A stretch of 64,000 nucleotides of DNA from C7867-006 sp964453075 (GTDB taxonomy: Bacteria > Patescibacteriota > Minisyncoccia > Phycocordibacterales > DATDWN01), in contig CAYVNM010000003.1 of NCBI GenBank assembly GCA_964453075.1, positions 1-64,000 on the forward strand, written 5' to 3'. The translations under genes and the position numbers were made by a program. Under the pieces are notes generated by a model. The model searched no databases and was not told the origin of the DNA. It was given only the letters and a program-made list of their open reading frames with translations. Shown one piece after another: positions 33,694 through 41,804 of the stretch. Every line of letters starts with the position of its first letter. Position 1 is the stretch's first letter.

Positions 33694-34083
33694 ATGAGGT
33701 ATTTGGGTATTGATTTTGGTTCAAAAAGAGTCGGATTGGCCATCTCTGACGAAGAAGGCAATTTTGCTTTTCCTTTAAAAGTTTTAGAAAACTCGGAATC
33801 TATTGTTCGGGATATAATAGATATTTGTAGAGAAAATAATATAGGTGAAATAGTGGTGGGGGAATCTAGAGATTTTTCTCAAAAGGAAAACAAAATAATG
33901 GAAGAGATAAAACCGTTCGTAGAAAGATTGAAAGAAGATTCTGGTTTGATAGTAAACATGCATCCAGAGTTCCTGACTTCCCAAGAGGCAGAAAGATTAC
34001 AAGGGAAAAATGATATGCACGATGCCTCAGCTGCCGCTATAATATTAAAAAGTTTTTTGGATTTAAAAAATAATAAAAACTAA
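33694..34083 (+). CDS. ruvX: YqgF/RuvX family pre-16S rRNA nuclease
   Basis: This 129-residue RNase H-fold protein has MRYLGIDFGSKRVGLAISD (first Asp), the middle EIVVGESRD strand and the C-terminal KNDMHDASAAAIILKSFL with its acidic residue. In E. coli it matures the 5' end of 16S rRNA, and it was earlier thought to be a junction resolvase. TACACT (33682-33687) ends 6 bases before the ATG at 33694; an upstream ATG overlaps the promoter. Confidence 0.88.
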   Translation: MRYLGIDFGSKRVGLAISDEEGNFAFPLKVLENSESIVRDIIDICRENNIGEIVVGESRDFSQKENKIMEEIKPFVERLKEDSGLIVNMHPEFLTSQEAERLQGKNDMHDASAAAIILKSFLDLKNNKN

Positions 34084-34091
34084 ACATTCAA

Positions 34092-34421
34092 ATGACAATA
34101 TCAATAGATGATTTCAAAAAAATAGAAATAAAAATAGGACACATTTTATCTGCAGAAAAAATAGAGGGAACAGATAAGCTATTGAAGCTATCCGTTGATT
34201 TTGGTGAAGAGAATCCACGACAAATAGTTTCTGGTATAGCCATACATTTTCCAGTGCTAGAAGACCTGGTTGGAAAAAAATGTGCTTTTGCTACAAATCT
34301 AGAACCTAGGGTTATTAAAAATTTCGAAAGTCAGGGTATGATTTTGGCAGTAAGTGGTGATAACTTCTTTTCTCTATTAGAAACATCAAAAGATGTTCCT
34401 CCTGGTAGTACTACACGATAA
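34092..34421 (+). CDS. tRNA-binding OB-fold protein (MetRS C-terminal / CsaA type)
   Basis: This 109-residue single-domain protein has the tRNA-binding domain pattern: DFKKIEIKIGHILSAEKIEGTDKLLKLSVDFG, then QIVSGIA, KKCAFATNLEPRVIKNFESQGMILA. Such domains occur free (CsaA) or at the end of methionyl-tRNA synthetase. It starts 8 bases after ruvX and is probably cotranscribed with it. It could act as a tRNA-binding helper for a MetRS lacking the domain. Confidence 0.82.
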   Translation: MTISIDDFKKIEIKIGHILSAEKIEGTDKLLKLSVDFGEENPRQIVSGIAIHFPVLEDLVGKKCAFATNLEPRVIKNFESQGMILAVSGDNFFSLLETSKDVPPGSTTR

Positions 34422-34461
34422 TTATATTTGGAATTATTTAAATTGTGATATAATTTAGGTA

Positions 34462-35445
34462 ATGATTTTTAAAAATGTATCTAAGATTTTTCCGACTCCA
34501 AAGTTTTTGGATATTCCTTATGCTGGATTAGCCATTTCTGATTCTTCTGTACACTGCATTCAATTCGGTTCAAAAAATAATTCTCTTTATATTGAAAAAT
34601 ATACAGAGAGGCCTATTCCTGCTGGTGTTGTGGTATCAGGACAGATATACAACAAAGAAGCGCTTATAGAAATACTGAAAACTTTGAAAAAAGATTTGAA
34701 ATTAAATTACGTAAAGGTCTCTCTTCCTGAAGAAAAAGCCTATTTGTTTACAGCTAAAATTCCTAGAGTCAAACAAAAAGAACTTAGGAGTGCAATAGAA
34801 TCAAAGATCGAGGAAAATGTTCCCGTTCCTCCAAACGAATTATTGTTTGATTACAAATTAATAGATGTGAGTCAGCCAAATTATTTTATTGTGGCAGTGT
34901 CCAATTTACCCATAAGTCTTGTTGACTTATATGTTGAAATTTTTGATAAGGTTGGTTTGCCTCTTCTTTCTTTGGAGATAGAATCTCAGGCTGTGGTGAG
35001 AGCTTTGATACCAAAAGAAAACCAAAAAGATTCTGGTACGGTTCTTATTGTTAATTTTGGTTTGGAAAAAGTTGGTCTGTATGTTGCTGTTGATAGATTA
35101 GTTAATTTCACATCGACTATCCCAATGAAAGGGGAAGCATCTAAAGGTCCGGATTTTCTTTCTCATGAAATACATAAACTCTATATGTATTGGCATACGC
35201 TCAAACAAAATGTTAACAAACCAAATAAAAAAATAAATAAAATTATAATATGTGGAGATGGTTTTAGTGAGGACATAGTTTCTTATTTGTCAGTAAACAA
35301 TCACACACCAACAGTTTTAGGCAATGCCTGGACAAACACATTTGATTTTAATAAGAATGTTCCGGCAATTCCTTTTGAGGATTCCTTGAAATATGTGACC
35401 GCTATAGGCCTGGCTTTGCCATCTGAGATTTTAATACAAGAATAA
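34462..35445 (+). CDS. pilM: Type IV pilus assembly protein PilM
   Basis: This 327-residue actin-like ATPase has the PilM start (YAGLAISDSSVHCIQF) and the SLPEEKAYLFTAKIPR region before IESKIEENVPVPPNELLFDY. Later come LIVNFGLEKVGLYVAV and IIICGDGF, the phosphate loops of the fold. It works on the cytoplasmic side with PilN and PilO to align the pilus machine. TATAAT (34449-34454) ends 7 bases before the ATG. It leads a four-gene operon. Confidence 0.88.
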   Translation: MIFKNVSKIFPTPKFLDIPYAGLAISDSSVHCIQFGSKNNSLYIEKYTERPIPAGVVVSGQIYNKEALIEILKTLKKDLKLNYVKVSLPEEKAYLFTAKIPRVKQKELRSAIESKIEENVPVPPNELLFDYKLIDVSQPNYFIVAVSNLPISLVDLYVEIFDKVGLPLLSLEIESQAVVRALIPKENQKDSGTVLIVNFGLEKVGLYVAVDRLVNFTSTIPMKGEASKGPDFLSHEIHKLYMYWHTLKQNVNKPNKKINKIIICGDGFSEDIVSYLSVNNHTPTVLGNAWTNTFDFNKNVPAIPFEDSLKYVTAIGLALPSEILIQE

Positions 35446-35449
35446 AGTT

Positions 35450-36001
35450 ATGTTTAATTTGTTACCAAATTCACTGAAAGAAAAGATAAGATCGGAATAC
35501 TACATTCGATTGTACGTAGTTATTTTTCTGGCTATTTTTATTGTTCAAATATCATTTTTAATATTTTTGTCTCCAACTTGGTTTGTTTCTCTAAATAAAG
35601 AAAAGGAAATTATTTCTCAGTCAGAAAAGGCTAACAAGGCTTCCTTGGATTTAAAGGTTGATGCTGTTAATTCTCAAATAAACATAATAAATAATAAATT
35701 AGGAATCATAAATTCTACACTAGAATATCCCAGAGCCATTCCTGTGATTGACGAAGTTCTTTCTAAAAAGACTGATAATATAGTTATAAAAGAACTTCTG
35801 TATGAGGTTTCTAGTGAAAAAACTGGCTTAATCACATTGACAGGCAATAGTGCAACAAGGGATTCGCTGGTAGCTTTTGTAAAAGATCTTGAAGAATCAG
35901 AAATGCTTAAGGATGTTGATTTGCCTATATCAAATCTTACCAAAGAAAAAAACCTTGATTTTTCTTTGAAGATTTCAGTTGAAATACAAAAAAATGAGTA
36001 A
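35450..36001 (+). CDS. pilN: PilN-like pilus assembly protein
   Basis: This 183-residue protein has a short cytoplasmic N-terminus containing the PilN signature NLLPNSLKEKIRSEYYIR. One membrane helix (about 22-45), a coiled-coil stretch and a periplasmic-type alpha/beta domain (VIKELLYEVSSEKTGLITLTGNS) follow. It lies 4 bases after pilM and overlaps the next gene by 8 bases. It links PilM to PilO. Confidence 0.8.
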   Translation: MFNLLPNSLKEKIRSEYYIRLYVVIFLAIFIVQISFLIFLSPTWFVSLNKEKEIISQSEKANKASLDLKVDAVNSQINIINNKLGIINSTLEYPRAIPVIDEVLSKKTDNIVIKELLYEVSSEKTGLITLTGNSATRDSLVAFVKDLEESEMLKDVDLPISNLTKEKNLDFSLKISVEIQKNE

Positions 36002-36557
36002 TATAAAGTCACTAAAAATAATACTAGGAATACTTTGTGTGCTGGTTCTGGCGGTTTTTGTTTCCTATTATTTTGTATATAGAGAGATTAGATTTAGAGA
36101 TGAAACATACCAGAATCTTTTGAAGGATCTTTCTTTGCAGGATACAAAACAAGATTATTTAATTTCTACACAAAAAACTGTAGATGGGTTGGTTTTGGAT
36201 ATAAACCAAATAAATAATTCTATAATTTCAAAAGATGGAGAAGTAGAGTTTATAGAGAGTTTGGAAGCAATGGCAAAGGAAAGTGGTCTATCTATAGAGA
36301 TAGATTCTTTGTCCTTGGAAAACAACGAAAAACTGTCTCCAGATTCAATTGATATTCTTAGTGTAAAAGCGAGAACACGTGGTTCTTGGGCGGCGAATTA
36401 TCTCTTTCTTTCCAGATTAGAGTCATTTCCTTTTAAAGTTAAGATCAATAAATTTGGTCTATCCAATTCTGTAGCAGAGGTTGTTTCGGGTAAAAGAATA
36501 GTGAAGACCAGTGTTTGGCAAAGTGTTTTTGAAATAGATGTATTAAAATATAAATAA
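35994..36557 (+). CDS. PilO-like pilus assembly protein
   Basis: This 187-residue protein has one N-terminal membrane helix (SLKIILGILCVLVLAVFVSYYFV), a coiled coil (about 32-75), then a ferredoxin-like domain (EFIESLEAMAKESGLSIEIDSL). The layout and the position directly after pilN support PilO. The ATG at 35994 overlaps the pilN stop. Sequence similarity of PilO proteins is low, so the call rests mainly on context. Confidence 0.7.
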   Translation: MSNIKSLKIILGILCVLVLAVFVSYYFVYREIRFRDETYQNLLKDLSLQDTKQDYLISTQKTVDGLVLDINQINNSIISKDGEVEFIESLEAMAKESGLSIEIDSLSLENNEKLSPDSIDILSVKARTRGSWAANYLFLSRLESFPFKVKINKFGLSNSVAEVVSGKRIVKTSVWQSVFEIDVLKYK

Positions 36558-36558
36558 A

Positions 36559-36894
36559 ATGAAAGATATACTGCCCAAAATAAAGTCGTTTTATAAGAGT
36601 GTTGTTACAAAAAAAGAAACTTATAAAAGACATGGAATAGTTCCTGCCCATCACTGGTCTTTGATAGTAATTATAAGTTCATTTTTCTTTTGTGTATTAG
36701 GTTTGTTTGGTTATTACGTTTTTTATCTGATAAAAAATGATAGACTTTTTACAGTTAAAGAAAACGCAGGTTTCAGGGAGATACGAATAAATAGGCCACT
36801 TTTAAAAAAGACAATAGATGATATTAATGCCAGAGAAGAGTATACAAACAACCTTAGAATAAGTGGTGTGAAGACCAGCGATCCTTCGTTTTAG
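36559..36894 (+). CDS. Single-pass membrane protein in the pilus operon
   Basis: This 111-residue protein has a basic N-terminus (ILPKIKSFYKSVVTKKETYKRHG), one helix (SLIVIISSFFFCVLGLFGYYVFYLI) and a short exterior tail. It starts 1 base after the pilO-like stop and ends the operon. Its place suggests a pilus-associated part, but no family was recognised. Confidence 0.6.
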   Translation: MKDILPKIKSFYKSVVTKKETYKRHGIVPAHHWSLIVIISSFFFCVLGLFGYYVFYLIKNDRLFTVKENAGFREIRINRPLLKKTIDDINAREEYTNNLRISGVKTSDPSF

Positions 36895-37007
36895 AGAGGG
36901 GGAATCGACCCTTACAGGGTCAGTATCTTTAGGCAAGGTAATCTTTTTTAATACATGGACGGAATCTTACTCCGGCACAATACAGCAGGAATCTTTCATT
37001 ACATGAA

Positions 37008-37134
37008 CGGAATCTTCCGCGAGTAAAAATTTGCCGTCGCAAATTTTTCTCGTGTCCGCAGCTCGCGACCCAGTTTAGTAACTGGGTACCCGCTCCGCTT
37101 TTCGATTCCTGCTCACAAAACTTCGTTTTGTTCG
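37008..37134. repeat. 127-bp tRNA-trailer repeat, copy 2
   Basis: This is a near-perfect copy of 27587-27714. Upstream, partial pieces of its left end recur (ACATGGACGGAATCTT and ACATGAACGGAATCTT near 36953 and 37001). The stretch 36895-37007 has no gene but contains a GACCCTTACAGGGTC palindrome that is also found after tRNA-His. Confidence 0.9.
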
Positions 37135-37185
37135 AGAGCACAATTAAAAATAACCGCAAAAGCGGTTATTTTTAATTGTGCTCTC
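37134..37185 (-). terminator. Terminator overlapping the tRNA-Arg(TCT) 3' end
   Basis: A perfect 24-bp stem (37134-37157 with 37162-37185) has an AAAA loop. Its tRNA-proximal arm includes the acceptor 3' strand of the tRNA, so the two folds compete for the same bases. Confidence 0.85.
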
Positions 37186-37250
37186 GGCAGGAATCGAACC
37201 TACATCAAAGCCTTAGAAGAGCTCTGTTCTATCCATTGAACTACGAGAGC
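37179..37250 (-). tRNA. tRNA-Arg (anticodon TCT)
   Basis: Minus strand: acceptor GCTCTCG/CGAGAGC, anticodon stem GAGCT/GGCTT with loop CTTCTAA, T-arm GTAGG-TTCGATT-CCTGC. Discriminator A, no CCA. It reads AGA/AGG, codons expected to be common in this AT-rich genome. Confidence 0.92.
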
Positions 37251-37308
37251 GATAACAACAGACTAGCATAAAATTGAAATAAGGAAAATAAGGGGCAGGA
37301 GAATCTCT

Positions 37309-37348
37309 TTTTAAATTTTGATTTTTCGTCAAAAATCAAAATTTAAAA
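37309..37348. repeat. 18-bp perfect AT-rich hairpin in the tRNA-Val trailer
   Basis: TTTTAAATTTTGATTTTT (37309-37326), loop CGTC, and the complementary arm 37331-37348. A second hairpin follows (CAGATTAGCG 37351-37360 with CGCTAATCTG 37385-37394), then the antisense T-arm GTTCGAGTCCTG (37394-37405). Confidence 0.85.
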
Positions 37349-37424
37349 CGCAGATTAGCGACACTTGCTGGTGCAAGCGTAGACCGCTAATCTGTTCGAG
37401 TCCTGGCACAAGACTCCGTCTTTG

Positions 37425-37497
37425 TGCGCGATACAGGACTCGAACCTATGACCTTCCCGGTGTAAACGGGTTGCTCTACCAACTGAGCTAATCGCGC
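37425..37497 (-). tRNA. tRNA-Val (anticodon TAC)
   Basis: Minus strand: acceptor GCGCGAT/ATCGCGC, D-arm GCTC/GAGC, anticodon loop TTTACAC, T-arm ATAGG-TTCGAGT-CCTGT. Discriminator A, no CCA. Its T-arm bases 37434-37445 have a perfect 12-base inverted copy at 37394-37405. Confidence 0.93.
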
Positions 37498-37579
37498 GAT
37501 GAGTACAGTCTATAGGAAAATAAGTTTTACTTCAAGCTGTGCCTAGGAAAGATGGTTACGATGTTGTATTATTGACAAA

Positions 37580-38275
37580 ATGAGTACAGAAATAAAAATA
37601 CCAAATTGTGTGGGGATTATTATGGATGGAAACAGAAGATGGGCTAAAAATAAGGGAATGCCTGCTCTTAAAGGACATCATGCTGGAGGGGAAACTTTGA
37701 AAAAAGTAGTTGGATTTGCAAAAGAAATTGGAATTAAGCACATAATTTTTTATACTTTTTCAACCGAGAATTGGAAACGTTCTCCCGAAGAAGTTTCTTA
37801 TCTTATTGGTCTCATTGTAGAGTTTTTAAAAAGTGAACTAGATTACTTTGATAAGGAAGGTGGGGTTTTGCATTATGCTGGAGACCTATCTCGTTTCTCT
37901 TCTGATTTGCGAAAAATACTAGAAGAAGCAAAAGAAAAAACTTCTAAAAATAATGGTCCACATGTTTATTTTGCTCTTAATTACGGTGGAAGGCAGGAAA
38001 TATTGTCTGCTGTGAAAAAAATAGTTTCTGAGAACCCAAAACTAGAGGATATTACTGAAGAGTATTTTTCAAGACATCTAGACACTTTTCCAATGCCAGA
38101 TCCAGATATCATTATTCGTACATCAGGGGAGATGAGGTTGTCTGGTTTTCTGCCATGGCAGGGTGTATATAGTGAATTATTCTTTACAAAAACTTTGTGG
38201 CCTGATTTTTCTAAAGAAGAATTCTTGCAGATAGTTGAGGAGTATTCAAACAGAGATCGTCGTATGGGTAAATAA
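37580..38275 (+). CDS. uppS: Isoprenyl (undecaprenyl) diphosphate synthase
   Basis: This 231-residue cis-prenyltransferase has GIIMDGNRRWAKNKG (catalytic Asp and diphosphate-binding Arg), HHAGGETLKKVV, FYTFSTENWKR, and the C-terminal PDIIIRTSGEMRLSGFLPWQGVYSELFF. It makes the lipid carrier for wall and surface polymers. TATTAT (37567-37572) ends 7 bases before the ATG. It is followed 6 bases later by the pseudouridine synthase gene. Confidence 0.94.
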   Translation: MSTEIKIPNCVGIIMDGNRRWAKNKGMPALKGHHAGGETLKKVVGFAKEIGIKHIIFYTFSTENWKRSPEEVSYLIGLIVEFLKSELDYFDKEGGVLHYAGDLSRFSSDLRKILEEAKEKTSKNNGPHVYFALNYGGRQEILSAVKKIVSENPKLEDITEEYFSRHLDTFPMPDPDIIIRTSGEMRLSGFLPWQGVYSELFFTKTLWPDFSKEEFLQIVEEYSNRDRRMGK

Positions 38276-38281
38276 TGTAAT

Positions 38282-39001
38282 ATGAATATAGAAATTTTGT
38301 ATGAAGATGATGATGTGGTGGCTGTAAATAAACCGGCAGGTCTTGTTGTGCATAGTGATGGCAAAACAGATGAACAGAGTTTGGTTGATTGGGTTGTGCA
38401 AAAATACCCAGAGATAAAAAATGTCGGCGAACCAGGCAGGAATGCTGATGGCGAAATTATTATGAGGCCAGGAATTGTACACAGATTAGATAGAGATACC
38501 TCAGGTGTCATGCTTGTTGCCAAAACTAAGGATTCTTTTGAATCGTTAAAAAAACAATTTCAGAATCATGAAGTTAAAAAAACTTATCATGCTTTTGTTT
38601 TTGGGGAAATGAAATCAGAAAAAGGTACTGTAGACAGACCTATAGGCAGGAGTTCACAGGATTTTCGTATGTGGTCAGCCCAAAGGGGCGCTAGGGGAGA
38701 AATGAGGGAAGCTGTGACAGATTACAAAGTTTTGTTGAAAGGGTCAGGATATTCTTTTGTGGAAATTAGTCCAAAGACCGGTAGAACGCACCAGATTAGA
38801 GTGCATTTCAAAGCTATCAACTATCCACTTGTTGCCGATTCTATGTATGCACCAAAGCGTGAAAATACTCTAGGTTTCAATAGGCAAGCGTTACATTCGT
38901 ATAGAGTTGAGTTTAAAGATCTCAACGGGGGTTCTCATGAAGTTGTAGCTCCATATCCGGAAGATTTTACTTATGCCCTAGGTTTGTTGCAAAACCAGTA
39001 G
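38282..39001 (+). CDS. RluA/RluD-family pseudouridine synthase
   Basis: This 239-residue protein has the catalytic motif GIVHRLDRDTSGVMLVAKT (Asp in HRLDRDTSG), the YHAFVFG segment and the KTGRTHQIRVHFKAINYPLVAD C-terminal motif. It converts uridine to pseudouridine in 23S rRNA or tRNA. It has no separate S4 domain, but its N-terminal VNKPAGLVVHSD is intact. It is cotranscribed with uppS. Confidence 0.9.
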   Translation: MNIEILYEDDDVVAVNKPAGLVVHSDGKTDEQSLVDWVVQKYPEIKNVGEPGRNADGEIIMRPGIVHRLDRDTSGVMLVAKTKDSFESLKKQFQNHEVKKTYHAFVFGEMKSEKGTVDRPIGRSSQDFRMWSAQRGARGEMREAVTDYKVLLKGSGYSFVEISPKTGRTHQIRVHFKAINYPLVADSMYAPKRENTLGFNRQALHSYRVEFKDLNGGSHEVVAPYPEDFTYALGLLQNQ

Positions 39002-39024
39002 TCCTGTGGTAGATTGCTTCTATT

Positions 39025-39456
39025 ATGGCAGATGCAAAAACAGACAAAATACAATCTCCGGTGAAAATAGCCGAAAGGAAATCTCTTGATATAAAGTCAG
39101 GGGATACAGTTCGTGTTTGGCAAAAAATAAAAGAAAAAGATAAAACGAGACTACAGGCTTTTGAAGGTCTTATAATTTCTGTAAAACACGGCAAGGAGGC
39201 AGGCGCTACTTTTACGGTTAGACGTGTGGCTTCTGGTGTGGGTGTTGAAAAAATATTCCCTCTATATTCACCAATGATAGATTCTATAGAAACAATAAAA
39301 AGATCAAAAGTTAGAAGAGCAAAACTTTATCATATACGAGATAAGGCAGCCAAAGAGATTCGTCGACAAATGAGAAATATCCGTGCGTTACCGGATAATG
39401 CTCCAAGTGCAGAAGAAGTGGTAGAAGAAGCGGTAGCAGAGACTCCAGCAGAATAA
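39025..39456 (+). CDS. rplS: 50S ribosomal protein L19
   Basis: This 143-residue protein has the L19 core: SGDTVRVWQKIKEKDKTRLQAFEGLIISVKHG, then FTVRRVASGVGVEKIFPLYSP and the RAKLYHIRDKAAKE end. An acidic C-terminal extension (EEVVEEAVAETPAE) goes beyond the usual ~115 residues, as is seen in CPR. It lies 23 bases after the pseudouridine synthase and is followed by a terminator. Confidence 0.94.
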   Translation: MADAKTDKIQSPVKIAERKSLDIKSGDTVRVWQKIKEKDKTRLQAFEGLIISVKHGKEAGATFTVRRVASGVGVEKIFPLYSPMIDSIETIKRSKVRRAKLYHIRDKAAKEIRRQMRNIRALPDNAPSAEEVVEEAVAETPAE

Positions 39457-39463
39457 TAAAAAC

Positions 39464-39491
39464 AAAAAACACTCCACTCGGAGTGTTTTTT
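39464..39491 (+). terminator. Terminator of rplS
   Basis: AAAAAACACTCC pairs with GGAGTGTTTTTT around a short loop. Confidence 0.88.
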
Positions 39492-39539
39492 GATATTGAA
39501 AAAAAGCCAGAATTTTCATATACTGCATTGGTTGAATAT

Positions 39540-39624
39540 GCGCGAGTGGCGAAATTAGCAGACGCACTACCATGAGGTGGTAGCGCCGTAAGGTGTGCAG
39601 GTGCAAGTCCTGTCTCGCGCACCA
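39540..39624 (+). tRNA. tRNA-Leu (anticodon GAG), CCA encoded
   Basis: Acceptor GCGCGAG/CTCGCGC, anticodon stem CTACC/GGTAG with loop ATGAGGT, long variable arm, T-arm CAGGT...CCTG, then ACCA. Of the seven tRNAs in the window it is the only one with an encoded CCA, and it has no complex hairpin trailer. Confidence 0.92.
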
Positions 39625-39736
39625 AAATAAATGACAATAGAGGCGATTTTGTTTGACTATTGATATTTATGATGATATGGTTTGTTTAGAAACAGACACT
39701 CTCCGTGTTCTGTACGGACTTTGAAAGAGGTGGAAA

Positions 39737-40933
39737 ATGAAGAGGTTCGTCGGATTGGTCATCGTTGTTTTGTTGTTTGGGTGTGAAGTTTACGCCCAAG
39801 GGGTCACTAGGGAAGTCTGGGTTGGTAAGACCCTGGCTAACCCCGGGGACCTTATTACTAACCCGAACATTCTAGGTGCTCCTACGACAACTGAGACACT
39901 GACTACCGGCAAGTTCTCTTCTACAAACGTTCAAGGGCCATTTGTGGCTCGGTACACGGCACAGCTCAACGTACCAGTCACCGGGAATTACCCATTTTTC
40001 TTTACAGCAAGCGGGGAGTCGGCGGTGTGGATCAACACCACAACCAACTTCTCAAAGCTGACTGCTGGAATGGGGCTTCTTGGTAGTGTGCTCTTGTCAA
40101 CGCCAGTGAAGATTACCGAGTGGAGTAAGTATGCTGGCCAAAAGTCAGCAAAGATTTCACTCGTCAAGGGTAGCGCTTACTTTCTCCAAGCAATTCAAGT
40201 GGAGAAAGAGACTGATAATGTGAATCATCTTGCTGTGGGGTGGCAACTTGCGACTGGTCTTTTTGAGAGGCCGATCCCAAGCAGTCGTCTCATAGCGGTA
40301 GTACCGGACTACACGATCCCGACAATAGCCATAACGTCCATTGCTTTCGGACAGGTTGTGGCGGGTCAGACGACTGTCATTGCTACTGCTTCAGATCCAA
40401 CGAAGGTAGCAGGAGTTCAGTTCCAGGTGGATGATGTCAATCAAGGTTCGGAGATTGTGGCTCCACCATTTTTCTTCAACCTGGATACAACAAAGCTTAC
40501 CAACGGATACCATGTAGTGACTCTTGTTGCTCGTGGTGTCAACGGTAGCTTGACTACGACTTCTGTCGTGGTTAGTGTTGCAAATGTTGTTGGCACCAGT
40601 CCACTACCTCCTGCGGGTACAGTGATAGTTAATCCGAAGATGGTTGAATTTGAGCCGTCGTTAGCACATTTCAGTCTGGCTCCGGACGGCACCTCGATCG
40701 TTTCCGGTTACCAGATGGGGTTCTATGCTATCGGTTCAAGTCAGCCTGTGATTTACTGGAGTTTCGGTAAGCCGGCACCTCAGGCTGATGGGAGAATTAG
40801 GTATGATTTCTCCAATCAACCCTACTCTTTCATGACTCCCATGGGGACCTATGAGGCCAGGGTGGTTGCAGTAGGTTCTAAAGGGGAGAAGTGGATGAGT
40901 GATCCATCAAACCCATTTTCCATTGTTCGCTAG
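39737..40933 (+). CDS. Secreted PA14-like / Ig-like protein, GC-rich
   Basis: A signal peptide opens this 398-residue protein (LVIVVLLFGCEVYAQ, cleavage after A-Q or lipidation at Cys16). A PA14-like carbohydrate-binding domain follows (REVWVGKTLANPGDLITNPN ... ARYTAQLNVPVTGNYPFFFTASGESAVWIN). Next is a bacterial Ig-like domain (IAITSIAFGQVVAGQTTVIATASDP ... VQFQVDD) and a C-terminal beta domain. GAGGTGG is placed before the ATG. It is GC-rich with a private terminator. It is probably a surface adhesin. Confidence 0.75.
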   Translation: MKRFVGLVIVVLLFGCEVYAQGVTREVWVGKTLANPGDLITNPNILGAPTTTETLTTGKFSSTNVQGPFVARYTAQLNVPVTGNYPFFFTASGESAVWINTTTNFSKLTAGMGLLGSVLLSTPVKITEWSKYAGQKSAKISLVKGSAYFLQAIQVEKETDNVNHLAVGWQLATGLFERPIPSSRLIAVVPDYTIPTIAITSIAFGQVVAGQTTVIATASDPTKVAGVQFQVDDVNQGSEIVAPPFFFNLDTTKLTNGYHVVTLVARGVNGSLTTTSVVVSVANVVGTSPLPPAGTVIVNPKMVEFEPSLAHFSLAPDGTSIVSGYQMGFYAIGSSQPVIYWSFGKPAPQADGRIRYDFSNQPYSFMTPMGTYEARVVAVGSKGEKWMSDPSNPFSIVR

Positions 40934-40947
40934 TTCACACAAGGTTG

Positions 40948-40980
40948 CCGGGGGGATTCGTCCCCCTGGTGATTTTTTTA
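40948..40980 (+). terminator. Terminator of the PA14-like gene
   Basis: CCGGGGGGA (40948-40956), loop TTCG, TCCCCCTGG (40961-40969), then a T run. Confidence 0.88.
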
Positions 40981-41010
40981 ATAAAAAATCTGATCTGATA
41001 TAATCAGTAA

Positions 41011-41562
41011 ATGCTTTATACAAAGAGGGGGGACGATGGTACAACCAAAACATTTAGTTGTGACCAGAGAGTTTTAAAAAGCTCTGCCATCGCTGAGGCG
41101 TTGGGGGCTGTGGATGAAATAAATTCTTTTTTAGGAATTTGTAAAATAAAGTCTGTAGAAAAAAAATTTATTTTTAATGGCCAAAATATTAGCGAGATAG
41201 TTCATGGAATCCAAGAAACACTTTTCATTATCCAAGCAGAGCTTGCTGGAGCTGATAAAAAAGTAGGAGAAGAAAAAGTTTTAGAACTTGAGAAAATAAT
41301 AAATGAGATAGAGACAACAATGCCCCCTATTAAAACATTTTTTATTTCTGGAGGAACAGAATTGGGTGTTACTTTTGATGTTGCACGTACAATAGCACGC
41401 AGGGCCGAAAGGAGGGTGGTGGGGGTTTTGGAAGAAGGACATAGACCTATTGGGGATAACACAAAAAAATACTTAAATCGTTTGTCCAGTATTCTTTACG
41501 CCCTTGCTAGACTTTCTAACCACTTGTCTGGTATTGTAGAAATACCTCCAAGTTATAAGTAA
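41011..41562 (+). CDS. Cob(I)alamin adenosyltransferase, PduO type
   Basis: This 183-residue helical-bundle enzyme transfers adenosyl from ATP to cob(I)alamin. The ATP-binding N-terminus YTKRGDDGTTKTF, the DEINSFLG helix, the catalytic DVARTIARRAERRVV segment and NRLSSILYALARLSNH are all present. TATAAT (40999-41004) ends 6 bases before the ATG. Its presence implies use of adenosylcobalamin, for instance by a class II ribonucleotide reductase elsewhere. No B12 synthesis gene is in the window. Confidence 0.9.
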   Translation: MLYTKRGDDGTTKTFSCDQRVLKSSAIAEALGAVDEINSFLGICKIKSVEKKFIFNGQNISEIVHGIQETLFIIQAELAGADKKVGEEKVLELEKIINEIETTMPPIKTFFISGGTELGVTFDVARTIARRAERRVVGVLEEGHRPIGDNTKKYLNRLSSILYALARLSNHLSGIVEIPPSYK

Positions 41563-41578
41563 TTTTGTTGGAGATGAT

Positions 41579-41650
41579 GGTGGCTATGGTGTAGCGGTAG
41601 CACGCGAGCTTGTGGAGCTCTCTGTCTGGGTTCAACTCCCAGTAGCCACC
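41579..41650 (+). tRNA. tRNA-His (anticodon GTG)
   Basis: G-1 is encoded and pairs with C73. The acceptor is GTGGCTA with TAGCCAC, the anticodon loop TTGTGGA, the T-arm CTGGG-TTCAACT-CCCAG. No CCA. Its 3' end recurs as a direct copy at 41789-41804. Confidence 0.92.
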
Positions 41651-41651
41651 C
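41636..41651 (+). repeat. tRNA-His 3' end direct repeat, copy 1
   Basis: CTCCCAGTAGCCACCC at the end of tRNA-His, followed by AAATAACGAAG. Identical to 41789-41804. Confidence 0.85.
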
Positions 41652-41788
41652 AAATAACGAAGTGATTTTTTAAGTGGCTGAATAAGTGCCGGGGGCACTT
41701 ATGTCGGGAGTTGAAGCCCGATTGAGATATTTTGTGAGCCTGCGAAACAAAATATCCAATTGGGGTACTGACCCTGTAAGGGTCAAAT

Positions 41789-41804
41789 CTCCCAGTAGCC
41801 ACCC
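41789..41804 (+). repeat. tRNA-His 3' end direct repeat, copy 2
   Basis: A second CTCCCAGTAGCCACCC followed by A-rich sequence and ATAACGAAG, 153 bases downstream of copy 1. The 41.66-41.79 kb spacer has no gene. It holds the hairpins ATAAGTGCC/GGCACTTAT and GATATTTTGT/ACAAAATATC and an antisense T-arm. Confidence 0.85.

Noticed and set aside
36929..37159. 76-codon minus-strand frame
   Set aside because: It lies entirely in the tRNA-Arg(TCT) trailer repeat and shares its residues with the false frame at 27475-27720, because both translate the same repeat.
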